Program-made: the position numbers and the translations under genes
The notes under the pieces: generated by a model
Database searches by the model: none
Told to the model about the DNA's origin: nothing
What the model saw: the letters and a program-made list of their open reading frames with translations, nothing else
DNA from: Pontibacillus salipaludis
GTDB lineage: Bacteria > Bacillota > Bacilli > Bacillales > BH030062
DNA length: 64,000 nt
Reading direction: 5' to 3'
Assembly: GCF_014642405.1 (NCBI RefSeq)
Contig: NZ_BMIN01000007.1
Span: forward strand, 118,600-182,599
Part shown: in pieces, positions 61,445-64,000 of the stretch
Position numbering within the stretch: position 1 is the first letter of the stretch
Layout: the number at the start of each line of letters is the position of its first letter

Positions 61445-61496
61445 TCAGTGGCAAACAAACGAATACGTAATAGAAGACATTTGAGGAGGAATTTTT

Positions 61497-63049
61497 GTGA
61501 CGAATAGATTAATGGATTGGAAAACCTTTTGGGGTGCTTTATCTTTACTGATTTTCGTATCGGTACCTCTAATGGTCTTTCCGGAGCAAGGGAAGAAACT
61601 TGTGTTAGCGGCTAATGATGTTGTAACACAAAACTTAACTTAGGATTCTTATTCTTAACGGTAGGATTATTGATGCTTATGTTCTTACTCTTTGTAGGGG
61701 TGAGTCGATATGGAGATATCAAACTTGGAGATGTGGATACGAAGCCTGAGTTTAAAACAAGCTCCTGGGCAGCGATGCTCTTCACAAGTGGAATTGGTAC
61801 AGGAATTCTGTACTGGGGCGTAATTGAGTGGGCCTACTATTATCAAGGACCTCCATTTGGTCTTGAGCCTGGCTCAAAAGAAGCCATTCAGTGGGCGTCT
61901 ACGTATGGATTCTTCCACTGGGGACCGATTGCTTGGGCGATGTTCGCGATACCAGCCCTGCCGATTGGCTATATGTTCTTTGTTCGTAAAACCAATGTAT
62001 TCAAAATCAGTGAAGCCTGTCGCCCTGTACTAGGGAAACACACGGACGGATTTCTCGGACGACTCGTTGACATCCTATTTATGTTCGGTCTACTAGGCGG
62101 AGGCGGTACAGGTCTTGCCCTCTCTGCACCGATTATTTCAGAAGGATTGAACCACCTCGTTGGACTTCCAAACAATATCATGACGAAATCAATTATCTTA
62201 TTTGGTTGTACGTTGATCTTTGGACTAAGCGCTTATTCCGGACTACAAAAAGGGATTCGCGTACTAAGTGATATTAATTTATGGTTAGCATTCGCACTAT
62301 TAATCTTTATCTTTAGCGTTGGACCGACAACGTTTATGACAGAATCAACGGTTACATCCCTTGGGCGCATGATGGACAATTTCTTCAGTATGAGTACATG
62401 GGCAGAACCGTTTAATGACTTAGGATTATTCGAACGCTCCGGATTCCCTGAAGGCTGGACGGTCTTCTACTGGGCATGGTGGATTGTATACGCTCCGTTC
62501 GTCGGCTTATTCATCGCCCGCATTTCAAAAGGACGCACCATTCGCCAGGTTGTATTCGGCACAGTCCTATTCGGTAGCCTTGGAACCGTTCTGTTCTTCG
62601 GCATTCTAGGAAACTATTCCATGTATCTTGAGTTAAGCGGGCAGTATCCGGTTATCGAAACGTTAAACAACCAGGGAGCACCGGCTGCGATTATCGGAAC
62701 GCTCACACAGTTGCCGTTATCTACATTTGCGATCATTGTCTTTGTTGTGCTCGCAATTATCTTCTTATCAACAACGTACGACTCCGGTTCTTACGTCATC
62801 GCATCAGTTGTACAGAAGCACGTTGAAGGCGAACCGCTTCGCTGGAACCGTCTATTCTGGGCCCTTGCCCTTTCCGTTCTGCCAATGATCTTCATGTATT
62901 TAGGCGGCCTGAAGACGCTCCAGACAATTAGCATTATCGGCGGATTCCCACTGCTTGTCATCCTGCCGATCCTAGGATGGTCGTTTATTAAGATGGCTAA
63001 TGAAGATAAAGAAAAGAGACTTAAGAAGAAGAAAGACGAAGCTGCATAA
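61497..63049 (+). pseudogene. CaiT-like carnitine/betaine transporter (BCCT), frameshifted by a 5-bp duplication
   Basis: The gene starts at GTG 61497, with GAGGAGG 7 nt upstream, and reads 48 codons to a TAG at 61641. AACTT occurs twice in tandem (61632-61636 and 61637-61641). Removing one copy joins VVTQNL directly to GFLFLTVGLLMLMF and gives an uninterrupted 515-residue BCCT protein. The C-terminal part (from 61670) carries all remaining helices: GTGILYWGVIEWAYYYQGPP, ASTYGFFHWGPIAWA, and GWTVFYWAWWIVYAPF. Residues follow CaiT rather than betaine-only carriers. Divergent from the cdh operon, so it would import carnitine. As read, it is inactive or phase-variable. Confidence 0.85.
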
Positions 63050-63064
63050 AAAGGAGACTACACC

Positions 63065-63469
63065 ATGACAACACGCTATGAAAAAGGATTAGAAGCACTA
63101 AACTCATACACTGATCAGGAAAAAGGAACAAGCCACTTTGATTTGATGAAAGACTTAGACTCCATTGCCCCTGATATCGGTAAATATATTGTAGAATTCG
63201 CCTACGGTGACATCTACAACCGTGGCCACCTGGACCAGAAGCAACGGGCACTAACGGTACTTTCAAGCCTGATTACTCAAGGTGAAGGAAGCTTGCCGCA
63301 ACTTGAACTGCACATTAACACGGCGTTAAACGCGGGACTATCAGAAGAAGAGATTGTCGAAGCGATGATTCAGCTCATCCCTTACCTTGGCTTTCCTTCT
63401 GTTATTAATGCGGTTAAGCAAGCGAAGCGTGTATTTGCTGAGCGTTCGGAAGAGAAAGTGTTTGCTTAG
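63065..63469 (+). CDS. Carboxymuconolactone decarboxylase-family protein
   Basis: A 134-residue all-helical protein of the CMD/AhpD superfamily. RGHLDQKQRALTVLSSLITQGEG and the helical block LHINTALNAGLSEEEIVEAMI are typical (quoted in part). No CxxC redox motif is present, so it is closer to PcaC-type than AhpD. It starts 15 nt after the transporter stop with AAGGAG, so it is in the same operon. Its role in carnitine metabolism is unknown; it may detoxify or process a side product. Confidence 0.85.
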   Translation: MTTRYEKGLEALNSYTDQEKGTSHFDLMKDLDSIAPDIGKYIVEFAYGDIYNRGHLDQKQRALTVLSSLITQGEGSLPQLELHINTALNAGLSEEEIVEAMIQLIPYLGFPSVINAVKQAKRVFAERSEEKVFA

Positions 63470-63512
63470 AACATGGAAAGAGAATGTTCCCTTTTACTTG
63501 AATAGAGTGTAA

Positions 63513-63759
63513 GGTGGGCCTGAAAACCACTCGCTTTCCTGTGGGGAGTTGGTGAGCCTCCTCGGCCAGCAGAGCTGGCCGAGGGGGTCTCACCTAGATT
63601 AAAAGTGTAGGCGTGGTGCCTAGGACCGTACGGATAAGACAGCTTTTTGGAAAAGGCGATTAGCCTTTGGAAAAAAGATGACTTATCTCGCTAGGTCCTC
63701 CACGCCGGAACTAGATAGACTCCTTATCCCGCGGGAGTCTCGCAGTCCCCAAGCCTACC
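63513..63759. repeat. Compound palindromic element with nested hairpins (247 bp)
   Basis: Outer arms GGTGGGCCTGAAAACCACTC (63513 on) and CGCAGTCCCCAAGCCTACC (to 63759) are the arms of the 15.24-kb element in reverse orientation. Between them lie two further hairpins: 63551-63594 (GGTGAG...CTCACC with CCTCGGCCAGC/GCTGGCCGAGG) and 63610-63706 (GGCGTGG/CCACGCC, TAGGACC/GGTCC, GATAAG/CTTATC). The 479-bp gap 63470-63948 otherwise shows no gene. Confidence 0.8.
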
Positions 63760-63870
63760 CTAACCTAGATAGATGAACGGCACCACAGGTTAAATGACGC
63801 AGAATCCCTCCAATCTACTATATATGATGATGTTTTGTTTAACCTAAGATAACCTTAAGGGAGAAGACAA

Positions 63871-64000
63871 AAAAATCGAGTAGGAGGAGGTGACTAACCT
63901 CCGTCCTCTCACACCACCGAGCGTACGGGTCCGTACTCGGCGGTTTCCTTAAGTTTGACGTAAAAGTTTATATCGATGAGATAAACTACGAAGCCCTAGA
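63871..64000 (-). mobile_element. 3' end of a group II intron (probably class C, truncated by window edge)
   Basis: On the minus strand an ORF end is followed by a domain V-like hairpin (63913-63944: CCGCCGAG...CTCGGTGG with a 2-nt bulge and a TACG/CGTA upper stem), a domain VI hairpin (GGAGGTTAGTCACCTCC, 63886-63902) and the terminal CTACTCGAT. The next bases are TTTTTTTG, the kind of T run where class C introns insert after terminator stems. The bulk of the intron lies beyond 64000. Confidence 0.8.
63949..64000 (-). CDS. Group II intron reverse transcriptase/maturase, C-terminal end only (partial)
   Basis: The last 16 codons are visible, reading LGLRSLSHRYKLLRQT before the stop. This matches the C-terminal ending I know for Bacillus group II intron reverse transcriptases without an endonuclease domain. 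The position immediately before the domain V hairpin supports it. Only a fragment; the main part is outside the window. Confidence 0.7.
   Translation of the reverse strand, partial: LGLRSLSHRYKLLRQT

Overview
The window is about 64 kb of chromosome from a low-GC, endospore-forming, probably marine or moderately halophilic member of the Bacillaceae (Halobacillus/Pontibacillus-like; this placement is an inference). Evidence for the group: Bacillus-type ribosome binding sites, a CotY/CotZ-like spore coat gene, a protein with a Spo0A DNA-binding domain, an S-box upstream of metI, a BceRSAB-type module, two BCCT-family transporters, a carnitine-to-glycine-betaine pathway and many intergenic hairpin repeats. 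No rRNA, tRNA, CRISPR array or prophage was seen.

Layout. 0-5 kb (minus strand): a five-gene ABC peptide importer whose binding protein and permeases look like the glutathione importer GsiBCD. Beside it (plus) are a class I amidotransferase-type gamma-glutamyl hydrolase and an S-box-controlled metI, which together suggest sulfur scavenging. 7.4-17 kb: nucleoside hydrolase, SSS symporter, spore coat protein, NhaC-type antiporter, CstA, a divergent polysaccharide deacetylase and a small Spo0A-C protein. 17-27.4 kb: a beta-glucan operon (phosphorylase, GH30, GH1, two ABC permeases, binding protein) with a LacI regulator and four matching operators; the enzymes fit intracellular processing of laminarin-type oligosaccharides. 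27.5-36.5 kb: a drug-efflux region (two DHA2-type MFS pumps, a paired SMR pump, two TetR regulators with visible operators) that also holds uspA, rlmN and two unusual arrays of about 21-bp repeats. 36.5-44 kb: a DUF2332 protein, a BceAB transporter with its two-component system and a CNT nucleoside transporter. 44-50 kb: a lipoprotein, stand-alone MurE-like and LspA-like genes and an RQC-domain protein. 50-58.5 kb: BCCT betaine transporter, M23-domain membrane protein, prolyl 4-hydroxylase, nucleotidyltransferase, GNAT, SDR, HAD and small proteins, one of them frameshifted. 58.8-63.5 kb: a carnitine catabolism locus (CdhC, CdhA, CdhB) divergent from a CaiT-like transporter and a carboxymuconolactone-decarboxylase-family protein. 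The transporter gene is broken by a 5-bp tandem duplication. The right edge holds a compound hairpin element and the 3' end of a group II intron on the minus strand.

The strongest unexplained signals are the two helically phased repeat arrays (27.7-28.2 kb and 36.15-36.43 kb), three similar operator-like sequences in the carnitine intergenic region, the AACTT duplication in the carnitine transporter, the Spo0A-C protein without a receiver domain, and the MurE-like ligase that lacks the usual DNPR motif.
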